From Elysia chlorotica (lineage: Eukaryota; Mollusca; Gastropoda; Plakobranchidae), in assembly GCA_003991915.1 (NCBI GenBank), contig RQTK01000149.1, positions 619,130 to 683,129 on the forward strand: a stretch of 64,000 nucleotides of DNA. Reading direction: 5' to 3'. The translations under genes and the position numbers were made by a program. Of the stretch, positions 37,792-51,303 are shown one piece after another. Below the pieces are notes generated by a model that was given only the letters and a program-made list of their open reading frames with translations, ran no database searches and had not been told where the DNA came from. Within the stretch, counting starts at the first letter, position 1; every line of letters starts with the position of its first letter.

Positions 37792-39739
37792 AATAACAAT
37801 AACAATAACGACTCATGATTTCAGCCCCAGTTGCTCACTGCTCAGTGCCGAAGAGGGCGATGGCCGTCGATAGTGCCCTTGCTTGGTGAGTAGCAGAGCC
37901 GAGGCTCTAACCACAGCTAGTGCTTTATTTCCTTACATTTTTCGAGAAATTTATGAGACGTAAAACTAATGTTATGACTTGAGTTCATGAATGTGACCCA
38001 TATAGTATCTCATGACTTACATATATACACTGCGACAGGACCGTGATTGCCGGATGGCTTTTACGCATCTTTACATCAGGTAATGCTTTTGTTGTGAGAG
38101 GAGCAGAAACAGAAAGCACATAGTTAGTGTAATTTTCCTATTGTTAGGGAGATTTTGGATGTTTTGAAATTCCCTTCAGTGTATAAAAGATAAAAATGAG
38201 GCTTTACTAATCTCCGATCGATTGAAAGAAAGTAAGACTGGCTTTGTGTCGTAAAGTAAGAGTAAATTAATAAAGTTTAACACTACCAATCGTCACCCCA
38301 GTTGGACATTTCGAAATTACCCAATATTTAAAATGTTTAAGAAATAAGATTGGACACTACACATGGAGGTAACGCAATGTAGGCTCTCGTTAAATCAAAC
38401 CATGGATTATATTGTACGATGCCAGATGTTTAAACTATTAAAAGGAATTTTCTTTTGATATCTAATTGTTGTGCTTTATTAAAATGTGTTGTTTTACTGA
38501 AGCTTTGAACGACACGCTTAACGATATTTTTGTTTTATTAAGTGTGCTGTTTTACTGAAGCTTTGAATTACACATTTATTTTTATCTTTTTTGTTTTATT
38601 CAAGTGTCGTGGTGAAGGTTTGAGCTACATGTTTAATATCATTTTTTTTATCCTAGTGTACTGGTTTAGTGAAGCTTAGAACAAGCTTAACATTATTTTT
38701 TCCCCAAAACCGTATCGTGAAAACAGAAACAAACTCAACATTGAAACGGCAGGTCATTCAATCATTAACTAGATCACGTAGATCTGCTTACAAAAAAAAT
38801 ATATCTATATTAAATAATGGTTCTGCGTGTTTAACATTGGCGGAATCTGCCCGAAACAACTCAACATTGGTGGAATCTGCCCTTGGAAATCTATCATCAG
38901 CGGAATAATCCGCCCTGTTCAACTCCTTCCTGGCGATTATTTTGGAGCTTAGCTCCTGCCCAACACCGCCAAGTCCAATGTAACTCTCTTTTCAATGAAC
39001 GTGAGTGTCACGACTCTGCTGTGTTACTCGGGATGTGCGTCAAGCATTTCCATCTCTAGCGGTCTCCAACTGGTAAAGCGGACATGCGGCGCGAATGACG
39101 GAGGATTGGGAATTCCCGAAGACTCTTGGACTGTGATATTGACCTGATCGGGCGAGACGGAACCCTCATCATTGCGTGCGTGGCTGTGTTCCTTCTGATA
39201 GGTTCTCGTCCTGCTCGTCTGCGCGTTGTGCCCTGACTTGCTTGGGGACCGGTGCAAAATGAGTGAGTTGTCAAAGTCATCGCTTTGACTACGGGGACAG
39301 GTAAGTAATGGTGAGTTCTGTTGGTATTGTACCTGCCGAATAAGCTACGGAGACCGGTGTGGGAAGGGTGAGTTGTTGCATTATTATATAAGCTAAGGGG
39401 GCTATTGCAGAAAGGGTGAGTTATCAGGGAGAGAGTGAGAGAGAGGGGGAGGGAGAGAGAGTGTGAGGGGAGAGGAAAAGGGAGAAAGAGGAGGACGGAC
39501 AGGCATTGAGGCAGAGGAGGAAAACGAGGGTGGGTTTTATAAAATGCATACAATGAAGAGAGAGAGGCAGACAGACAGACAGGCAGAAAGAGATAGCCTG
39601 AGAGTAAAGTAGGAATGATAAACAAACATTTTATTTATCTATGGCTGAAAGAACTTTTCTTGTTTGTTTGTTTCTTTTTTGTGTTTTTTTTTGTTTTTTA
39701 TTTTGCGTCCGTCGGAAAACAATTGAGCCTTTGCGTCTG

Positions 39740-40078
39740 GTTGGTAAGGTCAGTTTGTAGCTGAATGGCAGCGATTTTGGAGCGGTAAACACTGTTACAA
39801 TTAATTTTGCAAGGGAATCCAGTGTCAGCCTCTCCCGGTATTGCAACTGTTGTCGCCCTCTAACTTCTGCGTACTCTTTTTGTCTACCACTGGTCTTCTC
39901 TTTTTTTCTAGCACAGCTGCATGCCACTCGTCACTGTGAGCCGCCAGGCGTCTCGCTCGGCAGCCGTATATTCAAGATCGGTGGGGCGGATGTTGCCGAG
40001 CTTCAGGTCTCTCTTGCGGACATCCTTGAACTTGAGAAACGTTCTGTCGGTTATTGTGGTTCCAGTAGCGAACTGAAA
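39740..40078 (-). pseudogene. Decayed LINE polymerase C-terminus (RTE-like)
   Basis: The minus strand from 40078 reads LKFKDVRKRDLKLGNIRP and TAAERDAWRLTV, the well-known tail of endonuclease/reverse-transcriptase polyproteins (RYKD..KRDLK...I....WE..A.DR..WR). After a stop, a shifted frame gives FPCKINCNSVYRSKI, which resembles the degenerate terminal Cys motif of these proteins (C..C.R...SRIGL). Truncated at both ends. Confidence 0.6.
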
Positions 40079-40654
40079 CAATTAAACCACCAATAATGAC
40101 TGTCGAGTACTGACTTGATCAGGTGTGCAATCTATTTATTTGGCTTTTTGAACCCCATGATTTAGTACGTGATTTTGTCGCTATAAATAGAAATTTGCAT
40201 TTAGCTCGGCAGCCGCTACTCTGATGGTACCGAGTGACAACTGGCAGGTGACAACCTCTGGGAGTAAATTCCATCTCCCAGTTAGATCTCACAGCTACAT
40301 GTAGATTCAGTTTCGTTTTCGTTTTCTTCCTTGACGATTGAAACTGATCGAAACCGTCATCCTTCTCATCTGTGTTCATGAATCTTGAAAGAATTCTAAC
40401 ATTAATCTGATGTGAACCACAAATTGGTGTTGTGGTCTCAACAGTCTTAACGGAAACTTTAGTTTGTAACTTCTTTTAATAACAAGGTTATTTTCATGAA
40501 AAAATAAGAAAGTGGTTATTCCTAGCCTGGCTGCCAATTTGTCTAGATTCTAGATCAAGATTCTAGATTCTTCAAAATCTAATCTATATCTAGACTGGAT
40601 CAAGATCTAGATCTAGCCAATCTCATTGTCAAAGTTATCTCTCATCATTCTGTG

Positions 40655-42395
40655 ATTTGGCTTAAAGTTAAAGTGCAGATCTAGGTTAGAAAACTAAGTT
40701 GCTTCAGTTAAGATTCAGATTAAAGAAATCAAAGCACAAACAGAAAAAAACAGGCTGGGAATAATGTTATTAATCTAACTATTTGCAGCCAGGCTGTCCC
40801 TCACTAAAGATAAAAACACATGAAAAAGGCTGTCTTCAAGAAAGAATAAAACAGGCTCGGAATTAGATCTATGTTTCTAACTTAGGTCCCTAACTTACCA
40901 TAGAGATGCTGTACCTTGAAACAAAAAATAGACTAGTATTGATAATAAAAAGTCACACCAGGGTATTCCTCAGGGATGGAAAAAAACAGGCTTGGATACG
41001 TTGTTTTTTTTTATTCGCAGCCAAAAAATATTCTTTAGAATTCAGGTCCTAGACCTTCATATCTAGATTAGACTCTATGAATCACTGTATGTACGCATAT
41101 TGTCCAAACTTTGCTACAGCCAGTACAGGTATTAGATCTAGATCTAGACCAGTCTTCAATCGAGTAGTTTTGTCCAGATTTTGGTGAATGTGCTATATTT
41201 TGCTCAAATCACTTTGGTGGTGCCATCCTTTAAACTTCAACTTGATGAAGGCGGGCATACACCAAAGAAGAAGAAGAAGAAAGTGAAGCTCTCTCCTAGT
41301 TTAATATTTCCTAAGTCTTAAAAAGTCAATTCAATGTGTTTGAAAATAAAATAATTGCAATGCACAGTGGTGTTTATGTCTATTTTTTTTTTTGAGGGGG
41401 CTGGTGGGGGAAAAAACGCGTTTTAATAAAAAGATAAAGCTCTACCAATCTTTCGCCAAAAGTGCGTATTACTATGAAAATCTCTTACACGTTTATTTGG
41501 TTGTATTCAGTTGTTTATTTGAACACCAGTAGAATGCGGGCGGGGAAGGGGATGGGGACAACATATACAAGTTTATAAGGCCAGATTGGTCTGTCATAGA
41601 TCTATGTTTAAAAGCAATTGAATCTTTAGATCTCTATCTTTGTCTCTCACACTCGCTTACTCTAGACTGTCTCTCTGTATGTTTCCCTCTTTTCTCTCTT
41701 CACAGTGCGACTGACTCATGATCATGTAATCGAATCCTACCCACCCACCCCTCGAATTCCGCCCACCAAGCCATTTGATCGCCCACAGGTTAGGGACCAC
41801 AAAACTCAAGGAGTGCCTAGATTAGGGATCCAAGTTGCTTGGGCTAAAGTAAAGATTAAAGGGGAAAAAATCCAGACTGGGAATAATATCTTTAATCTAA
41901 CTATTCACAGCCAGGCTGTCCCTTGCTAAAGATAACAACATATGGAAAGGGATGTCCAGGTTTTAAAGAAGAAATTTAAAAACCGTCTAGGAATAATGGT
42001 TAATGATGCTGTCCCTTAAAATAAAATTAAAAATAGGGTAGCATTGGGAATTAAAAGTCACACCCAGGCTGTCCCTCAGTGATGGATACAAAACAACAGG
42101 CTGGGTATAATAACAGCCCAAAAATAATCTTTTAGAATTCAGGTCTATACATACATATCTAGATTAGACTTTATGAATCACTATATATGTACATATTTAT
42201 GTCCAAATTTTACCAGAGGCACTAGATCTAGATCTAGATTAGTCTAGAATCTAGTAGGTTTGTCTAAATTTTGGTAGTTTCTCAAATCACCTTGGTGCTG
42301 CCATCCTATAAAGCGAGGCTCTCTCCTAGTTTAATATATATATATATTTCTTAAGTCTAAAATATTCAGTTCACTGTTTTTTGCGTGAAATAAAC
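40655..42395. repeat. Diverged tandem duplication, about 0.6-0.7 kb units
   Basis: Copies at about 40655-41360 and 41838-42395 share, in order, ACTATTTGCAGCCAGGCTGT, GTCACACC-AGG, AGAATTCAGGTC, CATATCTAGATTAGACT, TCAAATCAC-TTGG, GGTGCTGCCATCC-like text and CTCTCTCCTAGTTTAATAT. Between them (41361-41837) is unique sequence. No coding content. Confidence 0.85.
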
Positions 42396-43319
42396 TTTTA
42401 GGTTGTCCCCATGAGGTTTATCAAATGGATTCTACTATAATTATTCACTAGTCTGCAAATGACAAAATTTGGACATACATATAGTGCATAATAGCAAAAT
42501 TTGGATAGAAATGCATTTATATTTTAAAGTAATTGAGGGAGAAGCAAGATACTCCCTATGTTTGGGCTCATGTCAGCTCAGTTACAATTATAATGTTTTC
42601 TTTCATTTCTAAAATACTAGTTAGGCCTACAGTCTATGTAAAAGAAAAAATGTTAGATTCCATAGCCACTCTATAGTATTTTTCTCTTGTTGCACAAAAA
42701 AAATGTTCCTCTAACTTGCTCACAAATTATAAACGATATATATCATCATTTTGGTAACCTAGTATAGGCCTAGATCTAAATTGTCTCTAGTCGTCTTTTT
42801 GGGCTCAATGGTCCCAAATGTAACTATTTTCGTACTGTCTGTTCTTTGAGGAGTGTTAATCTAGATCTAGCTCAGTCATAAAAAATGTTCAGTGTATGTA
42901 TACATTAGGTATGTTTTAACCATTTGAATCAATATTTACTCATTTGTGTGGGGAACTTATCAATTACTAAGAGATCTAGATTTAAAAAAAAGAAACTTAT
43001 AAATATAATCTTTGAAAGCTTATCTTTTAACCAATTGGCATTTAATTAAGAAAAACTTAAATTTTGTGTTCGGCACTTGCAAGAACAAAATTGTAACCAA
43101 ACTTGTTTGTTTAATTTGAACACATATAAATTTCCATTGTGAAAAATGAAATATAAATTCACTCTAAATGCTGTAATATGTATCTTTCCTTAAGTGTGCC
43201 ATTGTGGATTGAATCCATTATAAATGCCAACTGACAAAACTGTCATGGGAGAGGTTGAAAGAAAAAGAGATTTTTGGTTTAAGAAAGGGAAGGTTCTCAA
43301 GAAAGAACCTTTATGTATA

Positions 43320-43352
<33 letters not shown>

Positions 43353-43438
43353 TATGGCCTTACTCCCAGGTGGATTCAATTGAAATACAATTTCAAGGGT
43401 TTTTTTTGCTTTTGTTTTTAATTCTTTTCTGTCTTTAG
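42396..43438. other. Region upstream of CAMLG first coding exon
   Basis: AT-rich, with (TA)n at 43327-43352. The CAMLG acceptor at 43438 means the promoter and 5' UTR exon lie upstream; I could not pick them out. Confidence 0.5.
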
Positions 43439-43446
43439 AGACCGCT

Positions 43447-45972
43447 ATGTCAGACCTTGCTGCAGCCCAGCGTGAAGCTAGACGCCGCAAAATTACCCAA
43501 AATGCTCAAGCCAGAATGAACAAACTTCTTGGGCTACCTGGTGAAACAGGTAATGAGTTGAAGTTTAGTGTTGAAATAAAATAAATCTAGTTGTCTAATT
43601 CTGCACTGTGAATTATTCAATAGTGCATTGAATCAAGTGTCATGTCAAAAGAAAAGAATGCTCTATTCAGCGTAGTGAGTTAATGCAATATAGTTAGTGA
43701 CTGTAGATAAAAAGCCCCCTCTCCTTTTATGCTTGTGAAGAAATGACTCCATCTCTTTAGAATGATTTGAACTTCACCCATTACATGTTTGAGATTTTCT
43801 CATTCAATACTTAGATCTATCGGGTAAATGAATAGCATACACCTTATTTCTTGTTAAATGAAGGCAATAGATTTTGAATTAGCGATATCGTTGCGCCCAT
43901 GACTTCAACAAGCCCTGCAACAGACAAACTATTGAAAAAGAATGAATAAATAAAGGAGTCTGATGTGTACTGTAGTATGAGGCTTCAGACTTTTCCCATC
44001 TCCAATTCAGCATTGAGAGCTTAGTCTGAGTAAAAATCAACTACTTAAGTTTTTTATAATAGAATGTCCTGCCATTGCTTTTTTCTGTCACTGTGTCAGT
44101 GATAGTTTATGTATAACCACCATTAAATTACATGCTTATTGATCTTTTTGGAGTTGCAGATGTGATATTTTTTTCCACCAAAAGAGCGTCAAGTCCTTAT
44201 TTTTATCTATTTTCATGTTCAATTTTAAAGTTTTTGTTCTAAAAAGTTGCTTTATAATTATTTCAATGAATATTTTTTAGAGAAGATTATAAGATTTTAC
44301 TTTATTCTTGTTTGCGTCTTATCTTTTTTTTTTTTTTCCTTTTGGGCTGCAGACACAGAAAATGAGGCTATAATAAGGAGCCCTTCTCTAGAAGTTGCTC
44401 CTGACAGTAGCTCGGCAAGGAACGATGCGGGTCCAGCCCGACCTCCGTCACCAGCTCAAGCTTCACCTTCACCTTATAATCTCAGACGGAGAACCCAGAG
44501 GTCAGAGTTTTCAGTCTCACCTGACCAAAACACTGCACCGGTAGCACCGAAAGAAATGCCCACGGAACTCTTAACATCTGTAGAGGAAGATTGGTCTCAA
44601 GTTTCCGAGGAAGATAGTCAAGTATCTGTTTCTAGATTTCCTCCTGAGAGACCCTCAACATCTGATAATATTGATACAGAGGTGCCTGAAAATCTGGACG
44701 CAACACCTCAGACTGAGGACTCTCCATCAACTGAGATTCAACAACCTCTTAACGCCTTTGATGTAAAAGCTCTGGAATTGCTGAGAGTAGTTGTGTGTGT
44801 CACAACATCTTTATTTTGCAGATTAGTCCTTAGGTTGGGAATTGGACTTTTCTTGGTGGAGGCAAGTTTATAAGAGACAGTCACTCATAGTCTTTTGGAG
44901 CAATTTTAGAATCTCTGTACCATCGTTTTGCATGTAATTAATTTAAGATCTGCAGGCTGTTTTATTTCGAGATGTGAGGCATAAAAAAATTACCATTTTG
45001 TAATATTTTCTGATGTTTTAGGGGTTTAGGATATTTTTTTAGCCTTATAAACATAAGGCAAATATTATGTTTATCCTGCAATGATGGGGGTAACCAGAAA
45101 TAATTTGAGTAAAATTTCAGCCTTCCAGTTTGCTTCATTTCTTCTTCAAATAAAAAGTAGATTGAATGTAGAATGTTTGATTTAAAAAAGAAAATAGGGG
45201 GGGGGGGGGGGGGTGCTTTTTTTTTTTTAATTGGTGTTTCTTGCTTTTCTGCAGAGCATATTTCTTCCCTTTTTTGCCATGGAGTTGATTTACTCATACA
45301 TCATAGAGGCTTACTTTAAGGTAAGTCATTGTTTTTTTCATTGCATTTTGATTTCTTACTTCTTACTAATCTCAGTTTTGAGAAAAAGTGGAGAGTGATT
45401 TTAGGTACATAATTACAAATACAAAATAATTTGATAGCTTGGTACCAAGTGCAACCGTCAATAAATTCAAAATAAAAACATTTTCATGTATTTTATCATT
45501 TTCACATTTATATGTTATTGTTTTTTTAGATTGTTTGGTAACTTCGTGTTATAATATAGAGTGCTGTAAATGTGTAATCTGCCTTTTTTCTTCAATAAAA
45601 ACTTGATCGGAATTGAGGTTTACAATGGTCTTGTTTTACATACCCTTTCAAAACGTAGCCATATATACAACGAAATGAAATGCAGTAGGATTTTTATGAA
45701 TTATAATCTCAATCTATTTATAACACTTTACCAAAGATAAGAATTTTATTCACTTTCATTGCAAAAGATGTACTGCTTTATTTTTCCCCCATCAGGATGT
45801 TATCCCAGCACAAACGCAGGGAACATTGGTATCAGCTGCACTGATGCTTTGTGGGATAAAGCCAGAACTAATGGGTGTTTACCATAAAATCATGTCACAT
45901 GTTGGCATTGTTATGAGTGATTTTTCTTTATATTTCTTTTCTTTTGTCGTCTGGAATGCTCTTATCTCCTAA
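43447..45972 (+). CDS. CAMLG: Calcium signal-modulating cyclophilin ligand (CAML, GET2-like receptor subunit)
   Basis: CAML, with WRB/GET1, forms the ER-membrane receptor that takes tail-anchored proteins from TRC40/GET3. Coding exons are 43447-43549, 44353-44855, 45255-45320 and 45796-45972 (phases 1, 0, 0), 282 aa; human CAML has 296. The cytosolic N-terminus has the basic QREARRRK motif (residues 8-15), followed by a helix resembling CAML LRRRKLLMNSEQRINRIMG; this is the known GET3-binding element. Residues 35 to about 170 are Ser/Pro/Glu-rich and probably disordered. Three hydrophobic segments follow, at about 174-202, 203-224 and 262-282. LSIFLPFF matches human LSIFAPF, and DFSLYFFSFVVW matches DLCVYFFTFIF. 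The ATG sits 6-8 nt after an acceptor, so a non-coding exon must lie upstream. The 44856 donor (GTGGAG) is unusual but keeps the frame and the alignment. Confidence 0.88.
45197..45213. repeat. Poly-G run in CAMLG intron
   Basis: Seventeen G followed by a T run, 41 bp before the acceptor of the third coding exon. Confidence 0.9.
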
Positions 45973-46107
45973 GTTAGTGATTATGTTTTTTGGGTTTTTT
46001 TTTTTTTCTTATTTACTTTGTTAGTTCAACATCCAAAGTGCATGGGTCAAATCTTTAAAATGATTCAACTTTCAGTACAGCTTCTATAAGGGAAGACTAG
46101 ATATAAG

Positions 46108-46108
<1 letters not shown>

Positions 46109-46136
<28 letters not shown>
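46109..46136. repeat. (CA)n microsatellite
   Basis: Fourteen CA units, 136 bp after the CAMLG stop. Confidence 0.95.
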
Positions 46137-46138
<2 letters not shown>

Positions 46139-46567
46139 ATATTGATTAAAATTGATTGCACTTACATCCGTTTTTCAAGGGGTTATTTAGGTTTCCAAAT
46201 GTACTAAGTAAGTTATATTAATTTTGCTTTAACTTATTTGTTCATCAAAGCAGTTAAATTAAACAATTTTGTTTGAAATTTTTTTCTTCGCTCCATTCTT
46301 GCAGAGGGAAATTGGATGTTTAGTTTGCATTGTTCTCTTTCATTCTTTCAATCTTTCTAGATTCATAATGATTTCATGCGACAGAAGTATGCAGAATAAC
46401 TATTGCCGGAAAAAAATGCATGTATCAATTGAGTAAAACTTAAAACAGCTTATAGTTTTCAAACAGCTGCTTGAGAGGTTTAGAATCAGGACTATGATTT
46501 TCAGTGCATTGCATTAATTCATGCAGATTACTTGCACACAATTTTTGCACTTCAATGATTGAAAACA

Positions 46568-46573
46568 AATAAA
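46568..46573 (+). terminator. Candidate CAMLG polyadenylation signal
   Basis: AATAAA, 596 nt after the CAMLG stop, following a (CA)14 repeat at 46109-46136 that would then be in the 3' UTR. A nearer non-canonical signal cannot be excluded. Confidence 0.3.
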
Positions 46574-46724
46574 ATATTTCCTTCTAGTACTACTACTACT
46601 AATATCTAGTACGTCTCATTTCATTTTAGTCCTGCAAAATAAAAAAAAAATCAACTGTGAATATTTTATGACCCTTAGTCCTATAATATAGGTGTATTGG
46701 GAAGCATCATTATTAATTTCTTCC

Positions 46725-46985
46725 CTTCCCACCACAAACTGGTGTAAGTGGTAGAGATTGGTCTGCCAGTCGGGAGGCACCTGGTTTTAAATGCATGAAT
46801 GCACCTGTTCCACTTTTGTGCTCTACTGGTTGAGTCGGTGTCAGTATAATGTGACCGACTGATACAGAAGTCCAGGTATCCTTGCAATGTCTCTATGTGG
46901 CAACACGTAAAAATGTCAGATGTTAGTCTTTGGAGCCACCCACAATATAGTCACAGTGTTGATGTTGGATGTTAAGCAACAAACA
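46725..46985 (+). mobile_element. SINE copy, head B
   Basis: GTGTAAGTGGTAGAGATTGG head, GGTTGAGTCGGTGTCAGTAT body, GTCTCTATGTGGCAACACGT tail, terminus GTTGGATGTTAAGCAACAAA. Old copy downstream of CAMLG. Confidence 0.85.
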
Positions 46986-49900
46986 GCCCAACAAACAGTT
47001 CCCTTCCCACTTAGAATTGTTAAGTCATATAAATCTTAAAAGGCTCATCCAGCATGTAGTACTTGTTGCATTGTGCTAATTTTTACAGCAGGCATAAAAA
47101 TAGTTTGCCATGTTAGCCTGTTTTTCTATCTTAGATAAGTTTTCTTTTTTATTTTCAACTCTGGCTCAATAGATAGTAGTAAGGATAAAATTTGATAAAT
47201 GAAACGTAAAAGTAATGACAAAAAATGAACTTATTTTCTACTTGCATTTTAATGGGAAGTTATATTCATTGCATTTTATTTGTCCAGTCTCGTATGCTTG
47301 ATAATTACAACAACTAAGAAGGGCCTGAAAAGAAAATTGTCTTCACAGTATAAGAACTCTTGATCAAAACCATTGATTAACATGTATCACACTTTTTAGT
47401 GCCTAATGGTTTTGTTTGCATACTTTTTATCACCCATGTAATATGCTACAATATACTGCAAATTATTTTGTGGATTGATTTGACTATGTACAAGTATTGT
47501 TCTGGTTTGACAAAATTCGTGTTGAAATTCTATTAAAAAAGGACGTTTGGGTTATAAATTCAATCCTTTTAATTTATTGTTTTCTTTATTTTGAGGTGAG
47601 AGATTTCGTTATGACATCTGTGACTGAGTGAGTCGTGATATACGTCTTCTCTACAAAAAATCAGAAGACACCCTGATATTTTTTCAGATTCATGTATAAT
47701 AAACTAAAAAAGTAGATGGAGAGAGACAGAGAGAAAAAAGGAAGGGGAGAGCAAGAGGGAGAGAAGTAATTTTTAAAAATATTTTTCTCTGACCTGATCA
47801 ATCTAAGTTAGGCTGCTTTGGCATCAAACTTTTCCCTTGTAAACTTTCTCAATTTCTTCGTGGTTCAAAGCTAACTTACTTGGTGCCACAAAGGAACTAA
47901 AAAAGATTAACAATAACATACTATCATATTCATACACTAACTGCACATTCTGTAACTTTTAACCTTTTAGAAAATATGATTGCGCCTTTTACCGCTTTAT
48001 CAAATCAAACAAAATAATAATAATAATAATAATAATAATAATTACAATAAACTTTATTTCTATATGTCTCAATCTATTCACACCATTGCTCAAAGTAAAA
48101 AAAAATAACACAAGGGGCCCCAATATTTAAACGAGAACACAGAAGGCAGCTTCTTTACTCAAGAAACACTTCTCTGTTTACCCAGAAGCAGGGTTAATGA
48201 GATGTTAAGGGGGATTCTCTCAAATTGCAAACTCAATTAGACATCTCAATGAGAAATAATAAAAGTCAAATGTGAAGTACCTTATACATAAGTTGTGAAA
48301 ACATGATCAATCAGATGCAGGTATATGTATGTTTTCCCGCATAGTGAACTGAAAGAATATACATTGCATTTGTAAATGACTCCAGAGCTTTTTGGGATTA
48401 TATTCTAAGATTTATTATAATGCTTTTTTATCCTAACTCATAAATATTTTATATATTAATATTAGGGCAGTTACTAGATGTACGTATAGAACTTTTTTTT
48501 TTATTATGAACAGCAAAGAAAAAATTTTGGGGGGTATTTTTTAGAAACATAATGAACATGTTAGTTCATTGACCTCAGGAATGGCAGCATGTTGTATAAT
48601 TGAAATAACCACATATCATTTCAAAGTATTGAGCCTGGTACTTTTCCATAGTCTTAAGCGAGACCTTAAGGTATATCCCATTCCCATCACATGTTCAGTC
48701 AAGAGAAATTCTGATCCGTAGAGGATAGGTTCCTAATTAATTTTCGTCCCTCTGATCCTGTACTAGCGCTATAGCCTAAGCCACATTTAATTACCTTGGC
48801 AAGCAAAACATTTTGAAGTATGTTCTTTCTCTGAATACATCAGTAAAAAATTACATTTTAATCTACCATATTTTAAATTAATGTTTTCATCAGTTGCTTT
48901 TTTTTACCATTTTTATAGAGAAAAAAGAACCTGGCAGATCTATTTGATTTTGAGTTTGTTGGGTTTTTTTAAACTCATAGCCAACTTCTTCATGGCTATT
49001 TTTTTGTGCTCCCAGTCTCATCCACATTCATACCCATCAAAAAAAGTTTCTCTAGTTTGAAACGCAGGAAAAAAACAACTCAAATCACAGTTTTCAGCTA
49101 CCTTTTATTTTAGAGAATCACCTGTGGACTCAACTTGTTGTAGACTTGGTGTTACAGCTAACAGGGAATTACACAATGCATCACAACATTGAGATATGCT
49201 TCACTCAAAATATGTTAGAATCAAAGAGAGCAGAAACTTGTGCCTTCAGCAAAAGGAATGTTTTTGTGTTTCAAAGAACAAAACAAAGCAAATGCAAGAA
49301 ATGTTAAACTTTGCTTTTTTTCAAATGTTTTTTTTTTCTATCTGTTGAGATCATTTCTTATGATTTTTTTAAAATCTAATTCTAAGATCAGTAATGTTTG
49401 AACAGACTAAACAAAATTAAAGTATTATTGTCTACTTAAAAAAAAAAATCAGTTACAAGGAAAATAACAGTGAACAATATTGCACTAAAAATAACAACAA
49501 TCAGTGGTGATCACAAAACAGTAAAAATCAATGTAAACAATTTAAGTATAGTTGTATAAATAAACTTTGTGTCTTGTCAGTGGTTAAAAAAACCAAGGTT
49601 ATGGAATCAACAAAGATCTTTGGAATAAAGTTTAAACATGTGTGCAACTGGATCTACGTTATTATATTAAGTAGAAATATATTTCAGCAAAAAGCTTAAA
49701 ATGACAATAGTCTTAAACCTGACTGTATTGCAATAATATTTACAAATGGTGAATTAGTGATACTGAAAGAGTTATATATTTGTTCCTCAAAGGGGAAAAA
49801 AGGAAATACTCTTTTTTTATGTTTTGAAAGGTCATGAAATTATATAACAATATAATTTCAGTACAATCTGGTACAGTTGACATGTGTTTTTTGCTTATTG

Positions 49901-51303
49901 TTATCATGCTATTTTATAATACTTTCAAAAAAGTATGAAATGGGTCTAAAAGGCAAAAAAGTGTAAACTAACTTGAAACATGAGAAGAAATCTCTTTGCA
50001 ATTATTTTTTTAAGCCTATGGTTGCTAAAAATTATTTGGTAAAATGTTCAACAATTTCATATTAAATGTCAAGAGAACTGCAATAAATACTAGAGAGTAA
50101 AACAAAAACTAAAACTAGATTTGTAGAATTTTGATTAAATCTTTTTTCAACAAAAATTTGCCTCATTTTGATTTCTCATTATAAAAAGGTTGGGCTTCAT
50201 TTTGATAGATACTTATAATAAAATCTGAAGCAATCCATTTCACATCTTATCAGTTTTTTACCAATTAAGATTAATAACATATCAGAATACATGTGTGTTA
50301 AAGCTTACATTAAAACCAATATTTTTTCATTAAAATAAATTGTTAAGCTGTTCAGTATGGTTAGACTACATGTACACAAGACAACAATAAATGGTTCACT
50401 GTGGAGTACAGTTGTTATGACAAACTTAGAGCAGATGTGGCACTTCGTCATATCAACACACAAGGACACATTTAAGTGTTAAACCTATAATTACCCTTTC
50501 CTTTCAAGATAAAAAACAGCAAACAAATTGTGTGTCACAAATGTTTTGATTATGCCGCAGGCAATTAAGTACCTCTGTTTTTGATTGTTACCAATTTTGC
50601 TTTTTTCATTTTTGGTACATTGAAATAAGTTTGATTTACTTAATTTGTGATATGATATATAATCATACATAAAATAAAAATTTCAAAAGCATTTCATCAA
50701 TTCATACTTATCATGTCTGACTGGTAATGATAAACCACAGTTAAGTAATCAGGAGAAAAATAGGTACAAAGAAATCTCTTAAACATTTCACAAATTTGGA
50801 TATTCAAAAGAAGTAAAAAGATTTCCCATGACTAGTGATTTCTAACTTATTATTCATTTGTTGACAAAAGTCATATCACAGGAACACAATTCAATTTTAA
50901 AGCTCCTTAGAAATTAATTACATCTACATAGGTTTCAATAAGTGCCAAATGTATATTCTATTTAAAAATGAATTGATAGGAGGGGTTTTTACTTTCCAAC
51001 CAACTGCGATTACACTTTCAAGTTTAAAATTTCATACAATAGGGGTGATGGTAGTTTTTTTACACTTGTATAAGATTTTTTTAAGTGCCCGTGCTCTTAA
51101 AAGGATACACACCACTTGCGTATTCAAAAGTAAAAACATTACAGAATATATATTTACTTCAAAACAAGAAAAAAAAATTGTGGCATGAATATCACAACTC
51201 CTAGAGATTCCATAAAAGAACTTAAAGTGAAAATTAGGCTTTTAAAGTAGGACAATTTAAGTTAAGTTTTTCACTCTTGTTTCTGTTTCCTTCCTCCTTG
51301 CGT
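46986..51303. other. AT-rich region between convergent CAMLG and CPE
   Basis: No gene, RNA or clear repeat apart from the (AAT)n/LINE-like end at 48005-48250. Long A and T runs. Part of it may be CPE 3' UTR, but no signal could be assigned. Confidence 0.5.
48005..48250 (-). mobile_element. Possible LINE 3' end with (AAT)n tail
   Basis: An (AAT)n run at 48014-48040 is followed by AAACTTTATTTCTATATG. This resembles the 3' end of the LINE at 57535 (AATAAATTTCATTTATATGG). On the minus strand both end in an ATT-type tail. No coding remnant is visible, so this rests on end similarity alone. Confidence 0.3.

Larger units (their letters stand above)
35824..39739. other. SPC24 upstream region to the LINE scrap
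   Basis: No coding exon recognised. It holds a dispersed repeat (35940-36135), TTATTCTCACCC repeats (36310-37193), a decayed SINE trace (37599-37672), (CAA)n at 37741-37790, four degenerate units of about 60 bp at 38459-38690 (GTTTTACTGAAGCTTTGAA), and imperfect GGTGAGTT-bearing units at 39242-39430. Confidence 0.55.

Noticed and set aside
39056..39625. Minus-strand ORF of 189 aa
   Set aside because: Ser/Leu/Pro-rich translation of purine-rich DNA and imperfect repeats; no recognisable domain or splice context.
43224..43421. Upstream start for CAMLG
   Set aside because: This frame runs through a (TA)n repeat and does not join the CAML N-terminus; the acceptor at 43438 shows intron sequence here.
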